Assembly: GCA_030428255.1 (NCBI GenBank)
Contig: JAUIBT010000021.1
Location: 1 to 64,000 of the forward strand
Reading direction: 5' to 3'
Length of the DNA: 64,000 nt
Source of the DNA: Alphaproteobacteria bacterium
Lineage (GTDB): Bacteria > Pseudomonadota > Alphaproteobacteria > UBA7985 > JAUIBT01
The position numbers and the translations under genes were made by a program. The notes beneath the pieces are model-generated. The model saw only the letters and a list, made by a program, of their open reading frames with translations, did not search any database and was not told where the DNA came from. This document shows, piece by piece, positions 43,123 through 52,070 of the stretch. The stretch's first letter is position 1, and every line of letters starts with the position of its first letter.

Positions 43123-43275
43123 CGCGCGAAGATCCTGTTCTTGTGTTGAGCAATCGCAAAGGGCGCTAGCCAATCGCGAAGAAAGCGTTAGGGTCGCAAG
43201 ACTACAGCGTCTTGGTTGCGCTGTTTGCTCACATCCTCGTAATCGCCGCGCCGAGGCGTCGGCCAGGGTCAGACC

Positions 43276-44190
43276 ATGAAGCGTGATTTTTACACAACCG
43301 ATGTCTTTACCTCAACGCCTTTCGCGGGCAACCCCTTGGCGGTGGTCGGCGATGCCGGTGATCTGAGCGACGCCAGCATGGCAACTTTAGCGCGAGAATT
43401 CAACCTGTCAGAGACGGTCTTTCTTTGCCCGCCCAAGAGCGAAGACGCACTGGCCAGCTTGCGCATCTTCACCGTGCAGCGCGAATTGCCCTTCGCCGGG
43501 CACCCAACAGTTGGTGCGGCACTTTTGATCGCTGAGCTGGCAGACATGGAGCCGACTGCAGGTCAACCTGTTGATTTTGCTTTGGATTTAGAAGTAGGAC
43601 GCACGCTCATTCGCATCGAGCGCGCCAGCGATGGCGGCTTGTCCGCGACCTTTACCGCCCCACGGCTGCCGGTCTGGCAGGCCCCCGCGCCCGAGGCGGC
43701 GGCGCTTGCCAGCCTGCTGGGCCTGGACGTTGAACAGCTCGATATGGAGCAAGCGGGGCTCTATTCGGCCGGGACGCCCTTCTTTGTCGTTGGTTTAAAA
43801 GACCGTGCCGCCCTGGGAGCTTGTCGCTTTGATGCAACCATGGCCGAGCGTTTGCAGGTCATGGATCTTTACGCGGTCGCGCCCGATCCTAGCGGCAACA
43901 CCGACCGGCTTCACACGCGCATGTTTGCGCCACTGATGGGCATTGCCGAGGACCCGGCGACCGGCTCTGCGGCGGCCTGCGTGCCCGCATTCCTGGCCCG
44001 GCGCGAGCCCCAGCGCTCGGGCTGGCGCAGCCTGGAGCTGTGCCAAGGCGAAGACATGGGCCGCCCATCGTCGATCCAACTGGGCTTTGAGCAGCGCGGG
44101 GCGGAGGTCAGCAAAGTCACCATTGGCGGCCAGGCCCGGCGCATCAGCCAGGGCCAGGTCTTGGTGCCTGCAGGAACGGCGCAACCGTGA
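43276..44190 (+). CDS. PhzF-family isomerase
   Basis: 304 residues. The N terminus has Y-T-T-D-V-F-T-x-x-x-F-A-G-N-P-L-A-V-V, then E-F-N-L-S-E-T-V-F with the conserved catalytic Glu, and F-A-G-H-P-T-V-G-A-A. A second-half block E-D-P-A-T-G-S-A-A is also diagnostic. PhzF-like proteins share the diaminopimelate-epimerase fold and isomerise varied small molecules. No phenazine genes are present, so the substrate is unknown. The stop overlaps the pdeM GTG start. Confidence 0.9.
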   Translation: MKRDFYTTDVFTSTPFAGNPLAVVGDAGDLSDASMATLAREFNLSETVFLCPPKSEDALASLRIFTVQRELPFAGHPTVGAALLIAELADMEPTAGQPVDFALDLEVGRTLIRIERASDGGLSATFTAPRLPVWQAPAPEAAALASLLGLDVEQLDMEQAGLYSAGTPFFVVGLKDRAALGACRFDATMAERLQVMDLYAVAPDPSGNTDRLHTRMFAPLMGIAEDPATGSAAACVPAFLARREPQRSGWRSLELCQGEDMGRPSSIQLGFEQRGAEVSKVTIGGQARRISQGQVLVPAGTAQP

Positions 44191-44954
44191 GCGGTTTGAG
44201 CCATTTTGAGCCGAGCCAGCAAACGGCGGGGCAGGGCGCGCAGCTCGTGCCCTTAAGCTTCGCAGGGCAGAGCTTTTTGGCGCACGCCAGCGGCGCCTTG
44301 ATTTGGCCTGCTCACAATTGCGTTATTGTAGCCGATATGCACCTGGAGAAGGGCTCGGCGCTGGCCCAAGGAGGGCAATTTTTGCCGCCCTACGATTCGC
44401 AGCGCACCTTGGACAAGCTGGAGTGGCTGGTTGCAAGCACCCAGGGTAATCAGCAAATCAAAAGCCTGGTTTTCTTGGGCGACAGCTTCCAAGACACGGG
44501 CGGCGTTGCCCGCCTGCCGAACGAATTGCGTGCGCGGCTGGACGGCCTGGCCGAGCGCTTCGCCCTGATTTGGATCACGGGGAACCACGACCCCATGCAA
44601 GACGGTGGCGCGCCCTTGCCGGGCCGTATGTGCGCCTCGCTCACCTGGTCCGATTTGGCTTTGCGCCACGAGCCGCGTTGCGGCGCGGAGTTGGCTGGCG
44701 AGGCTGAGGTGATCGGCCACTTTCACCCAAAAGTGCGGGTGTCTGGTCGTGGGCGCGATTTTTCTCGGCCCTGCTTCCTGGTTGGCCAGCGGCGCATGAT
44801 CCTGCCCGCCTTTGGCATTTACGTGGGCGGCTTGCATCATAATTCACCAGCCATTCGGGGGCTTTTCGACGGCCCCTATGCGACCTATGTGCTTAGGCGA
44901 GACCGCGTACAGCGGTTGGGGTCGCTCAAACCAAGCGGCCGCCACGCACACTAA
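44187..44954 (+). CDS. pdeM: PdeM-type metallophosphoesterase (ligase-associated DNA damage response family)
   Basis: 255 residues from a GTG overlapping the phzF stop. V-A-D-M-H-L-E-K-G near 48-56, F-L-G-D-S-F-Q-D near 92-99, T-G-N-H-D near 131-135 and V-I-G-H-F-H-P near 173-179 form the metallophosphoesterase site in the PdeM arrangement. Homologues often neighbour an ATP-dependent DNA ligase, an exonuclease and an Lhr-like helicase. None of these is here, so it acts apart from its usual cluster or the cluster is elsewhere. A photolyase gene follows after 63 bp. Confidence 0.85.
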   Translation: MSGLSHFEPSQQTAGQGAQLVPLSFAGQSFLAHASGALIWPAHNCVIVADMHLEKGSALAQGGQFLPPYDSQRTLDKLEWLVASTQGNQQIKSLVFLGDSFQDTGGVARLPNELRARLDGLAERFALIWITGNHDPMQDGGAPLPGRMCASLTWSDLALRHEPRCGAELAGEAEVIGHFHPKVRVSGRGRDFSRPCFLVGQRRMILPAFGIYVGGLHHNSPAIRGLFDGPYATYVLRRDRVQRLGSLKPSGRHAH

Positions 44955-45017
44955 GCCCAAGCCTTGCTGGTATGTTGATCACAACGCCGCGCAGGGCCTT
45001 CAGACTAAGAGCACCCC

Positions 45018-46460
45018 ATGCCTGCAACGCTATTCTGGTTCCGCAACGATTTGCGCTTGGCTGACAATCCTGGCTTGCTCGCGGCCAGCCAGGATGCCGA
45101 ACAGGGTGGAGGGTTGCTTGCGCTCTATATTCTGGACCCGCAGGAAATGGGTGCGAACTGGCCGCTGGGCGCTGCCGCGCGCTGGTGGCTGGGCCAGGCA
45201 TTGCGCGATATGGATGCACAGCTCAAGGCGCTGGGCGGTCGCTTGCTGATTGCCAAGGGCGCCGCTGACCAGGTGCTGGCGAGTCTGGTGAGTCAAACCA
45301 GTGTCGCGTCCCTTCACTTTAATCGCAGCTATGTCCCGGCGACGCACCAGCGCGACCTAGCTCTTGCGCAAGCTTTGACCCGCAAGGGTTTGAACGTGTG
45401 CGAGCATGCTGGCAATTTGCTGCTTGAGCCTGGCCAACTGCGGACGCGCTCGGGCGGTGGCTTCAAGGTCTTCACGCCCTATTGGAAAGCGGCACTGGCT
45501 GAGGGTGCGTTTCGCGCGCCCTGTGCCGCGCCCGGTCGTTTGCGGTTCGCCGAGCACAGGCCGAACTTTCAAGGACAGTGCGAGATCGACGATTTGGGCC
45601 TTGAAGGCGCCGAGGCCGCTTGGACCCGCAGTCTGGCCCAGCATTGGCAGGTCGGTGAGGCCGGGGGGCAGGCGCGCTTGACCTCATTCCTGGACCATGG
45701 TCTTGCTGGTTATAGCAGCCTGCGAGATCGCCCGGATCTGGAGCATGTCTCGCGCTTGTCGCCCTATTTGCGTTGGGGGCACATCTCGGCCAGCCAGGTC
45801 GTGCAGGCTGTTCAGGAGCTGCCAGCCCAGGCAGGCGAACAGCCCAAAGATCGCAGTCATTTTCTGTCTGAGCTTGGCTGGCGTGAGTTCTCCTATGAGA
45901 TTTTGAACCAAAGCCCCGACTTGCCAGAGCGCAATTGGCACAAGGCCTTTGATGCCTACCCTTGGCAAGACGATCCGCAAGCACGTGTTGCTTGGCAGCA
46001 GGGGCGCACGGGGTATCCTCTGGTCGATGCGGGCATGCGGCAGTTGTGGCAAGAAGGCTGGATGCACAACCGTCTGCGCATGGTGACAGCCTCGTTTTTG
46101 ACCAAACACCTGCAGATCGATTGGCGTGCAGGCCAAGCATGGTTTTGGGATACGCTGGTTGACGCAGATTTGGCGTCGAATGCAGCGTCGTGGCAGTGGG
46201 TGGCTGGCAGTGGCGCGGATGCTGCGCCTTATTTTCGGATATTCAATCCCACCACCCAGGCCAAGAAGTTTGACCCAGAAGGGCGCTTTATTCGTCGCCA
46301 GCTCCCGGCATTGCGCGAGGTAGCGAGCCCGCAAATCTTTGAGCCTGGAGCGCAAGGTTTGGGCCAAGGCTACCCTGCCCCGCTTGTCGATCATGTTATG
46401 GCGCGCCACCGGGCGCTTGATGGTTATGCCCGGCTCAAGGAGAGAGACACGCAAGAGTGA
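45018..46460 (+). CDS. phrB: Deoxyribodipyrimidine photo-lyase
   Basis: 480 residues, standard length. The N terminus has W-F-R-N-D-L-R-L-A-D-N near 7-17. The FAD domain has R-W-G-H-I-S, E-L-G-W-R-E-F, P-L-V-D-A-G-M-R-Q-L, G-W-M-H-N-R-L-R-M and W-Q-W-V-A-G-S-G-x-D-A-A-P-Y-F-R-I-F. These fit a class I CPD photolyase that uses blue light to split pyrimidine dimers. Some family members are (6-4) photolyases or cryptochromes, but the W-x-W-V-x-G-S-G pattern favours CPD repair. Confidence 0.93.
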   Translation: MPATLFWFRNDLRLADNPGLLAASQDAEQGGGLLALYILDPQEMGANWPLGAAARWWLGQALRDMDAQLKALGGRLLIAKGAADQVLASLVSQTSVASLHFNRSYVPATHQRDLALAQALTRKGLNVCEHAGNLLLEPGQLRTRSGGGFKVFTPYWKAALAEGAFRAPCAAPGRLRFAEHRPNFQGQCEIDDLGLEGAEAAWTRSLAQHWQVGEAGGQARLTSFLDHGLAGYSSLRDRPDLEHVSRLSPYLRWGHISASQVVQAVQELPAQAGEQPKDRSHFLSELGWREFSYEILNQSPDLPERNWHKAFDAYPWQDDPQARVAWQQGRTGYPLVDAGMRQLWQEGWMHNRLRMVTASFLTKHLQIDWRAGQAWFWDTLVDADLASNAASWQWVAGSGADAAPYFRIFNPTTQAKKFDPEGRFIRRQLPALREVASPQIFEPGAQGLGQGYPAPLVDHVMARHRALDGYARLKERDTQE

Positions 46461-46559
46461 TTGCCCCGCCCTGGGCGCGGTCGGTTTTGCACTCGGCCTT
46501 CCAAGTTTGACCAGAATCACGCGCTAGCGCTAATGCGAGGCTTGAGCAAAGGAGCGCTT

Positions 46560-47624
46560 GTGGCGGAAATTTCAAGGAAAAATGCGAGGCGCTGGGCGCT
46601 GGCGTGGGCCAGGGTGCGCTTGGCTGGTCTGAAGGCGCTCTGCTTGCTAGTGCTGCTAGTGCTGCTGGTGCCGCGAACTGCGAACAGCCAGAGCCAAGGC
46701 GAAGAAATTGTTATTGTCCCCTTCCAGTATGATGGGCTCGACGCTCAACTGTTTGAGCCGGTCTATCGGTTGATGAGCGATCTTTCGCGGCTGAAGCCTG
46801 AGGGGCAATTTTGCGCTGACTATGAGGCTGCCTGTCAGCTCGATCCGCAGACCGATACGCGCATTCGCCAAAAAATCCCAGGAACTCCTAGCATTACCGA
46901 GCGTCCGGACCTGCGCCGCTTGTCGGACTTGCTGTTTTATCCTTTGGTCGCCTCCCACGATAAGTCCTTGCTGAACTACGCTGCGCGCCAAGGCTACTTG
47001 CGCACTTATGGCCAGGTGGCGCGCTCGGCTTGCGTGCCAAAGCAGGAGATGGACGCCTATATGATGTTTTTGGGCGCGCTGGCCTGGCGCGCACGGGGGG
47101 GCGGGCTCTACACAAAACCCAACAGGAAATCGACGCTCTATCGGCTCATGTTTGGCGATCACGCTTGGCGCGCCATGGCGCGGGTCTACGGCTTGGGTCG
47201 TTCGCGGGCCGATGCGGTCGGCCAGGCCATGTTTGAAGGCCTAAAAGAGCCTTGGGGTGAATGGATCGACATGGGCCGGGCCAAACGGCCGATCAATAAG
47301 AACCGCCACACCGGCAACACGGCCTCTGATTTTCACAACTTGACCCTGCGCGGATATCGCCAGGTCGCGGGCATGTCAGACTTCCTTAAGTCTCAAGGTG
47401 CCGACGTCAAACCGCTCAACACGGCCGGGCTTCATATGGGCGCTTGTTACCTTATGGCTTGGAATGCCTTTGGTCATAAGCCCGCCATTGGCAGCAACCT
47501 GGGCGGTCGCTTGCATCCAATCGTGAACGATCCTTTGGGGTGGGGGGAGCTTTGTACGGGCGCGACCTTGGCCTTTGGACTGACCCGAACGCTGTCGGCC
47601 AATTATCGCTGCGGGCGGCGATAG
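46560..47624 (+). CDS. Secreted protein of unknown function
   Basis: About 354 residues from a GTG at 46560 with AAAGGAG five bases upstream; the frame is open back to 46461, which would overlap phrB. A signal peptide with a long Leu/Val core (L-C-L-L-V-L-L-V-L-L) ends near P-R-T-A-N-S. The mature part is mixed alpha/beta with several cysteines and an aromatic-rich middle (D-A-Y-M-M-F-L-G-A-L-A-W). The second half has H-T-G-N-T-A-S-D-F-H-N and G-L-H-M-G-A-C-Y-L-M. No family recognised. An EF-hand gene converges on it from 47732. Confidence 0.72.
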   Translation: MAEISRKNARRWALAWARVRLAGLKALCLLVLLVLLVPRTANSQSQGEEIVIVPFQYDGLDAQLFEPVYRLMSDLSRLKPEGQFCADYEAACQLDPQTDTRIRQKIPGTPSITERPDLRRLSDLLFYPLVASHDKSLLNYAARQGYLRTYGQVARSACVPKQEMDAYMMFLGALAWRARGGGLYTKPNRKSTLYRLMFGDHAWRAMARVYGLGRSRADAVGQAMFEGLKEPWGEWIDMGRAKRPINKNRHTGNTASDFHNLTLRGYRQVAGMSDFLKSQGADVKPLNTAGLHMGACYLMAWNAFGHKPAIGSNLGGRLHPIVNDPLGWGELCTGATLAFGLTRTLSANYRCGRR

Positions 47625-47640
47625 TTAGGACGCGGTGCCA

Positions 47641-47687
47641 AGCGGTCCTTGACGCCAGCGGTCCTTGACGCCAGCGGTTCTTGTCGC
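47641..47687. repeat. 16-bp tandem repeat between convergent genes
   Basis: AGCGGTCCTTGACGCC occurs twice back to back (47641-47656, 47657-47672), followed by a third copy with two changes. It lies between the stop of the secreted-protein gene and the convergent EF-hand gene. No stem with a T-run is formed. Confidence 0.88.
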
Positions 47688-47731
47688 ATGCGAATCAACC
47701 CGCATGCCCACGCGTGCTACCCTTTCGCGGT

Positions 47732-48253
47732 TCAGCGCTTTTGCAGCGCCACCATCCACTGCTTTTCGTAGGCGGCAAATTCTTCAACGAAGCTGTGGTT
47801 TTCAAACTCGGTCAGGCTCAATCCGCCACTCTGGTCCGCGTCCGCCTTGGCGAAGCTCGCGGCATAGCGCGCAACAAATTCGTCCTTGGCAATGCTGCCG
47901 TTCTTATCAGCGTCATAGGCCATGAACTCGGCCTCTAGCAGGGCCTCGCCGTCCTCCAGTTCTTCGATGGGAACCGGCACAACGGGCGAGAAATTCAGAG
48001 CAAATTCGTCGTCGCTCAGGCTGCCGTCGTCGTCATTGTCCATGGTCAAGAAAACATAGGTGAAATAAAATTCGATTTCAGCCTTGGTTAGCAGACCCGA
48101 AAAATTGACGTCCATCGACGCAAAAATCAACTCGCTGATCGCTGCCTCGTCGGCCTCTTCGAATTTGGCGCCCGACTGGGCATAGCTCGCGGTCGTGCTG
48201 ACAGCCAGAAGCGTGAGCGATGTGACAGCGGCCGACAGTAAAGTGCGGATCAT
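47732..48253 (-). CDS. Exported EF-hand calcium-binding protein
   Basis: 173 residues with a signal peptide ending near S-Y-A-Q (about 26). Four EF-hand-like loops can be seen: D-V-N-F-S-G-L-L-x-x-x-E, D-N-D-D-D-G-S-L-x-x-D-E, D-A-D-K-N-G-S-I-x-x-D-E and D-A-D-Q-S-G-G-L-x-x-x-E. The last three have good Ca2+ ligand spacing; the first is weaker. It is probably a periplasmic calcium sensor or buffer. It stands alone. Confidence 0.88.
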   Translation of the reverse strand: MIRTLLSAAVTSLTLLAVSTTASYAQSGAKFEEADEAAISELIFASMDVNFSGLLTKAEIEFYFTYVFLTMDNDDDGSLSDDEFALNFSPVVPVPIEELEDGEALLEAEFMAYDADKNGSIAKDEFVARYAASFAKADADQSGGLSLTEFENHSFVEEFAAYEKQWMVALQKR

Positions 48254-48375
48254 GGAAGTAGTCCAATATGAGAAGCGGGGTTTAATGCCCGGCAGTCTTG
48301 CGCATATTCGCGGCGAGTACCAGCCTGAGCTTCGCGGTTGACGCGCTTGTGAGGCACGTCGCCCCTGAGCGCTGA

Positions 48376-49182
48376 TTAGGCCTGCCGCGGTTGCAGGTGG
48401 ATCACGCCCATCATTCGCCCAAAGTCGGGCAAGCCGTTCTGGCGCGCGTGGCGATAGGAGAAAAAGCGCTCCGCCTGGCTCAAGGTGTCTTGGTTCAGAT
48501 TGTCAACTTTTCCCAGGCCCAGGCTTTCAAGCTCGGCCTGGATAAATCCTGGCAGATTGAACATGTGATGGCCATTGCCCGCTGGTGAGGGCTTGAAAAA
48601 GCGCTGATTGCGCGCGTCCAGCGCAAGCAAGGGATCGGGAAACTCTGGGCTCACTTCATAAGAGTCCCAGGCAATCGTCGGCCCCAAGGCAGCAACCAGA
48701 TCTTGTGGCTGACTGCCCGCAGCGACCATCGCGGCAACCAGATGGCGCAAGACGCCACCGACCGCCCCTTTCCAACCAGCATGGGCCGCCCCAATGCGGG
48801 CACACCGCCGGTCTGCGATCAAAACCGGGCAGCAGTCAGCCGCCATAACGCCCAGGCAATGGCCCGGCTCTTGGCTCCACAGACCGTCAGCTTGCGGCAA
48901 GGCGTTCATGTCGTGGGGCTGCTGCCAGGCTTGGGCGGGCAGCGTCTTGGCTTCCAGTATGCGGTTGCTGTGGACCTGGTGGACGCTCAAGATGGTGTCG
49001 GCCCCAAGGGCCTGAGCAACCCGCCGACGGTTCTCAGCGACGTTTGCGGGTGTATCGTCCCCGCGATAGGACAAGTTCAAGGCCTGCTGACCAAAAGAGA
49101 CCCCACCTTGGCGCGTGGTGAAGCCGTGGGTGATGCCCTCGATTTGCTCGAGCGCGGCAGAGGTCAGGAGTGGTGGATGCAC
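48376..49182 (-). CDS. pgeF: Peptidoglycan editing factor / multicopper-like purine nucleoside phosphorylase PgeF
   Basis: 268 residues. G-F-T-T-R-Q-G-G-V-S near 20-29, H-Q-V-H-S near 67-71, A-D-C-C-P-V-L near 114-120, A-A-H-A-G-W-K-G near 133-140 and G-P-T-I-x-x-x-S-Y-E-V are the YfiH/DUF152 signature, with the zinc-binding His and Cys in place. Homologues are reported as purine nucleoside phosphorylases and as factors that keep L-Ala at position 1 of peptidoglycan stem peptides. It follows midA after 33 bp. Confidence 0.92.
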   Translation of the reverse strand: MHPPLLTSAALEQIEGITHGFTTRQGGVSFGQQALNLSYRGDDTPANVAENRRRVAQALGADTILSVHQVHSNRILEAKTLPAQAWQQPHDMNALPQADGLWSQEPGHCLGVMAADCCPVLIADRRCARIGAAHAGWKGAVGGVLRHLVAAMVAAGSQPQDLVAALGPTIAWDSYEVSPEFPDPLLALDARNQRFFKPSPAGNGHHMFNLPGFIQAELESLGLGKVDNLNQDTLSQAERFFSYRHARQNGLPDFGRMMGVIHLQPRQA

Positions 49183-49215
49183 GCAGCAGGGCCTTTGATG
49201 TCAACTAAGCTGTCG

Positions 49216-50346
49216 TTACAGCAGGGCTGGGCAGGATTTACCGCGAATGGCGATGACTTGGAAGAGGCTTCCCATCCCCTGTGGGTCAGTCAAGCGATGC
49301 CAGGCCGCGCGGGCGGTCGGATCGCTGGCCGAGGGTTCCTGACCACAACACCGTAAGAATTCGGCTTGTGAAATGGGACCGTCGATCGGTGCTGGGCCTT
49401 CGGCCAACTCCTGGCAGAAGGCCAGCAGCCAAGCAAAGTTGACCTGCGTGGTCAAATCGGCTTGCCCGATGGTTTGCAACACCGGCGCTTTGGCGTGGCT
49501 GATGACAGCTTGCAAGGTATCGCCCGGCTCGAGCTGCGGCGCGCCATAGTCGATAAACAGCGCTGCACTTGGCTCTTCGCGAAAGTCGCGGCTGAGGAAA
49601 TCGATCAAGCTGGCCGCTTCACAAGGCACCTCGACCAGCGCGCCGTCTGGCAAGGCATCCAGAGCCGCCTGCATCGCGCGCGGCCAGAACACTGGGCGAA
49701 GCTGGGCGGCCAAGGGCATGTGCGCGGCTTCCTTGCTGTTGAGCTCAGGCCCCAGAATGTAGGCAAAGCCATCGCCGAGGCGATCCACACAGCGCAGGTG
49801 CCAGCGGCCCTGGTGCTTGATGATCTGCTCAATAGCCAGAGTGTCCAAGAACTCGTTGCCGACCAGGATCTTTGCGCCCTCGGGGATCTCGGACCAGTGC
49901 TCAAACCACTGGGGATCCGCCGGGCTCAAGAACTCAGCCTGCTGGCGGCGCAAGCTGGGCGAGACATCGCAGAGCGCCAACTTGGCTGCTGCCGCACAGT
50001 CGGGCGAAAGGGCAGCGATTAGATCGCGCATCATGACCCCGCGACCTGGCCCCAGCTCAATCAGCCAAAACGGGGAGGGGCGTCCCAGCGCCTGCCAGGA
50101 TTGCTCCACCCAGCGCCCCACCGCCTCACCGAAGCGATTGGACAGCTCGGGTGAGGTGACAAAATCGGCTTGGCGACCGATGGCGGGCTTGTGGCGGTAA
50201 TAGCCGTGGTCCGGGTCCTGCAAAGCAAACCGCAACAGTTGGCTGATCGGCATGGGACCATACTTGTTGAGTTGCTGGTCCATTGCGTCTGCAATTTTTT
50301 TGCTTTGCTCAGGATCCAACCAACTGGGATCGAAGGTTTGGCTCAT
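49216..50346 (-). CDS. midA: SAM-dependent methyltransferase of the MidA/NDUFAF7 family
   Basis: 376 residues. G-P-M-P-I-S-Q-L-L-R-F-A-L near 30-42, G-Y-Y-x-x-K-P-A-I-G-x-x-x-D-F-V-T-S-P-E near 50-69 and I-E-L-G-P-G-R-G near 94-101 are the family blocks; the last is the SAM-binding loop. The mitochondrial member methylates an Arg of NDUFS2 during complex I assembly. A similar role in bacteria is inferred, not shown. It overlaps lgt by 4 bp. Confidence 0.9.
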   Translation of the reverse strand: MSQTFDPSWLDPEQSKKIADAMDQQLNKYGPMPISQLLRFALQDPDHGYYRHKPAIGRQADFVTSPELSNRFGEAVGRWVEQSWQALGRPSPFWLIELGPGRGVMMRDLIAALSPDCAAAAKLALCDVSPSLRRQQAEFLSPADPQWFEHWSEIPEGAKILVGNEFLDTLAIEQIIKHQGRWHLRCVDRLGDGFAYILGPELNSKEAAHMPLAAQLRPVFWPRAMQAALDALPDGALVEVPCEAASLIDFLSRDFREEPSAALFIDYGAPQLEPGDTLQAVISHAKAPVLQTIGQADLTTQVNFAWLLAFCQELAEGPAPIDGPISQAEFLRCCGQEPSASDPTARAAWHRLTDPQGMGSLFQVIAIRGKSCPALL

Positions 50347-51254
50347 GCTGCGCCACCTGCCTTGGGAGGCTTGGGAGACGCTGGCGGCGTCTGAGGAGCG
50401 CCGCGCATCCGGCTCACGATCAGGCCAACGCCCAGGACAATCAGCGGCACAGAATAGAGCTGGCCGTAGGTCATCCAGCCGAACAAGAACTGCAGGTGAG
50501 CATCGGGTTCGCGCACGAATTCAACCAAGAACCGCGCCACGCCGTAGCCTGCCAGAAAGACGCCCACCAGCGTGCCAGGGCGATTGCGCAGCACGGACAT
50601 GCGATAGAGGCTCAAGGTCAGCACGAACAGCACCAAGCCCTCAAGCCCGGCCTCATAGAGCTGCGAGGGATGGCGCGCGATCTCTGGGTAGCGATCTTGC
50701 AGATAGGGCGGTATGGGAAAGACCACGCCCCAGGGCAGATCGGTCGGTCGGCCCCAAAGCTCAGCATTGATAAAGTTTGCGATGCGCCCGAAGAACAGCC
50801 CGATGGGCGCGGCGACGCTCAGCATATCGGCAAAGCGCAACACAGGCAGCCCATTGGCACGGCAATAGAGCCATGTCGCAACCACCACTCCGACCAAGCC
50901 GCCATGAAAGGACATGCCGCCTTCGGTCAGATTGAGGATGCTGAGCGGATTTTGCAGATAGAGCTCAAAATTATAGAGCAGCACGTAGCCCAATCGGCCG
51001 CCCAAAATGATACCGATGGCGGCATAACCAATGAAGTCGGAGAAGTGGCTGGCCTCTTTATCTGCACGGATGTTGCTCTCCTGCGCATAGGCCTTGGCAA
51101 GCCGCAAGCAAAGCTGCCAGCCAAGCAAAATGCCCGCCAGATAGGCCAAGGCGTACCAGCGGATGCCAAAATCGCCCCACAGATGGATGGCGATGGGGTC
51201 GATGTTCGGAAAGGGGAGTCCTGACTGCATGGGCTCTTTCGGGCTGTGGGTCAA
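50343..51254 (-). CDS. lgt: Phosphatidylglycerol-prolipoprotein diacylglyceryl transferase
   Basis: 303 residues with about seven transmembrane helices. I-R-W-Y-A-L-A-Y-L-A-G near 31-41, G-G-R-L-G-Y near 82-87, G-G-M-S-F-H-G-G near 112-119, G-R-I-A-N-F-I-N-A-E near 146-155 and H-P-S-Q-L-Y-E-A near 186-193 are the Lgt blocks with the catalytic His and Arg. It adds diacylglycerol to lipobox Cys, the first step of lipoprotein maturation. An internal Met 9 is a possible start. Confidence 0.95.
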   Translation of the reverse strand: MTHSPKEPMQSGLPFPNIDPIAIHLWGDFGIRWYALAYLAGILLGWQLCLRLAKAYAQESNIRADKEASHFSDFIGYAAIGIILGGRLGYVLLYNFELYLQNPLSILNLTEGGMSFHGGLVGVVVATWLYCRANGLPVLRFADMLSVAAPIGLFFGRIANFINAELWGRPTDLPWGVVFPIPPYLQDRYPEIARHPSQLYEAGLEGLVLFVLTLSLYRMSVLRNRPGTLVGVFLAGYGVARFLVEFVREPDAHLQFLFGWMTYGQLYSVPLIVLGVGLIVSRMRGAPQTPPASPKPPKAGGAA

Positions 51255-51458
51255 AGGGAGAGGCTCTAGCGCGGCGCGTATCCGCCTGGCTTATCAGACA
51301 TAACACGGGCCAGGCCACCTGCGCAGCATCAAGCTTTGCTGCGTCCAAATGCGGCGGCATCGCGGGAGCAATACCGTATCTCTCCTTCTTGCATTCACGG
51401 TAAGGGCGGGCCATGTCTGACAGCAGCAGCCCCTACGGATGTTTGCAAGAGGTAGTAT

Positions 51459-51707
51459 ATGCAAGGCCCCAGAATTTTTGATGATGTTGCTCGCGTCGCG
51501 CAAGGTGCGGTTGGAGCGGCAAGCGGTTTGCGAACCGAAGTTGAGGCCTTGGTGCGTCAGCGCATGGAACGCCACATCGACAAGATGAACCTTGTGACCC
51601 GCGAAGAGTTCGAGGTGGTCAAAGCCATGGCTGAACGTGCGCGCGAGGAAAACGAAATCTTGAAGCAACGCTTGGCGGAGTTGGAGCAAAACGTGCAAAA
51701 CTCGTGA
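51459..51707 (+). CDS. ubiK: Ubiquinone biosynthesis accessory factor UbiK (BMFP family)
   Basis: 82 residues. An N-terminal amphipathic helix (I-F-D-D-V-A-R-V-A) precedes a coiled coil with M-N-L-V-T-R-E-E-F-E-V-V near 43-54, the BMFP/YqiC signature. UbiK assists the soluble ubiquinone-synthesis complex. AGAGGT precedes the ATG. It is divergent from lgt; the 204 bp between them probably hold both promoters. Confidence 0.9.
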   Translation: MQGPRIFDDVARVAQGAVGAASGLRTEVEALVRQRMERHIDKMNLVTREEFEVVKAMAERAREENEILKQRLAELEQNVQNS

Positions 51708-51849
51708 TGGCGCAACCTGAGTCTGTGCGAGCTTGTGATTTTTCTCGTTTTGAATCAAAGCGTTGCAAAATGAGGGCAAAATCGCAAATTTGGACGGATT
51801 AAGGCGCAGACGGCAAATTTGAGGCGCGAAACCGCGTGATTGGCGAGCT

Positions 51850-51983
51850 GGCTATAACTTCTAGCTGTCGTTCATCCCCGCTTATTCACATATTTCCACC
51901 GGGTTTTCCCAAGGCAAAAGGCCTTGAGGCAGAAGAGAAGGTGCGGCTCTACTCTCACAAGTAGTCAGGCCGCATTTTTTTTT
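51850..51983 (+). ncRNA. Candidate structured small RNA ending in an intrinsic terminator
   Basis: The 363 bp between ubiK and the YbjN gene hold no protein-like frame. They contain a small hairpin (AAGGC/GCCTT, 51911-51925) and then a long branched hairpin with a nine-T run (51942-51983). This could be the 3' end of a small RNA or just the distant terminator of ubiK. The 5' end given here is a guess; a TATAAC box at about 51852 is the only -10-like element, with no good -35. Confidence 0.35.
51942..51983 (+). terminator. Strong intrinsic terminator upstream of the YbjN gene
   Basis: TGCGGC (51942-51947) pairs with GCCGCA (51969-51974), enclosing a second stem CTACT/AGTAG (51949-51953 with 51960-51964), followed by nine T (51975-51983). 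It isolates the YbjN-proC genes from upstream transcription. Confidence 0.85.
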
Positions 51984-52070
51984 GACAGCGAGTCCCTCAG
52001 CACGGACCTTGGCATAAGTCGCTGAACGCGGCCCATACATTTATGCCCTCTTTGAACGAAAGCCCAGAAC

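Noticed and set aside
50283-51224. 313-aa plus-strand frame antisense to lgt
   Set aside because: lgt has all family motifs on the other strand; this frame has no start signals or motifs and is a GC-driven shadow.
51982-52018. TTGACA right after the terminator as a promoter for the YbjN gene
   Set aside because: A perfect -35 is there, but no good -10 lies at 16-18 bp spacing.
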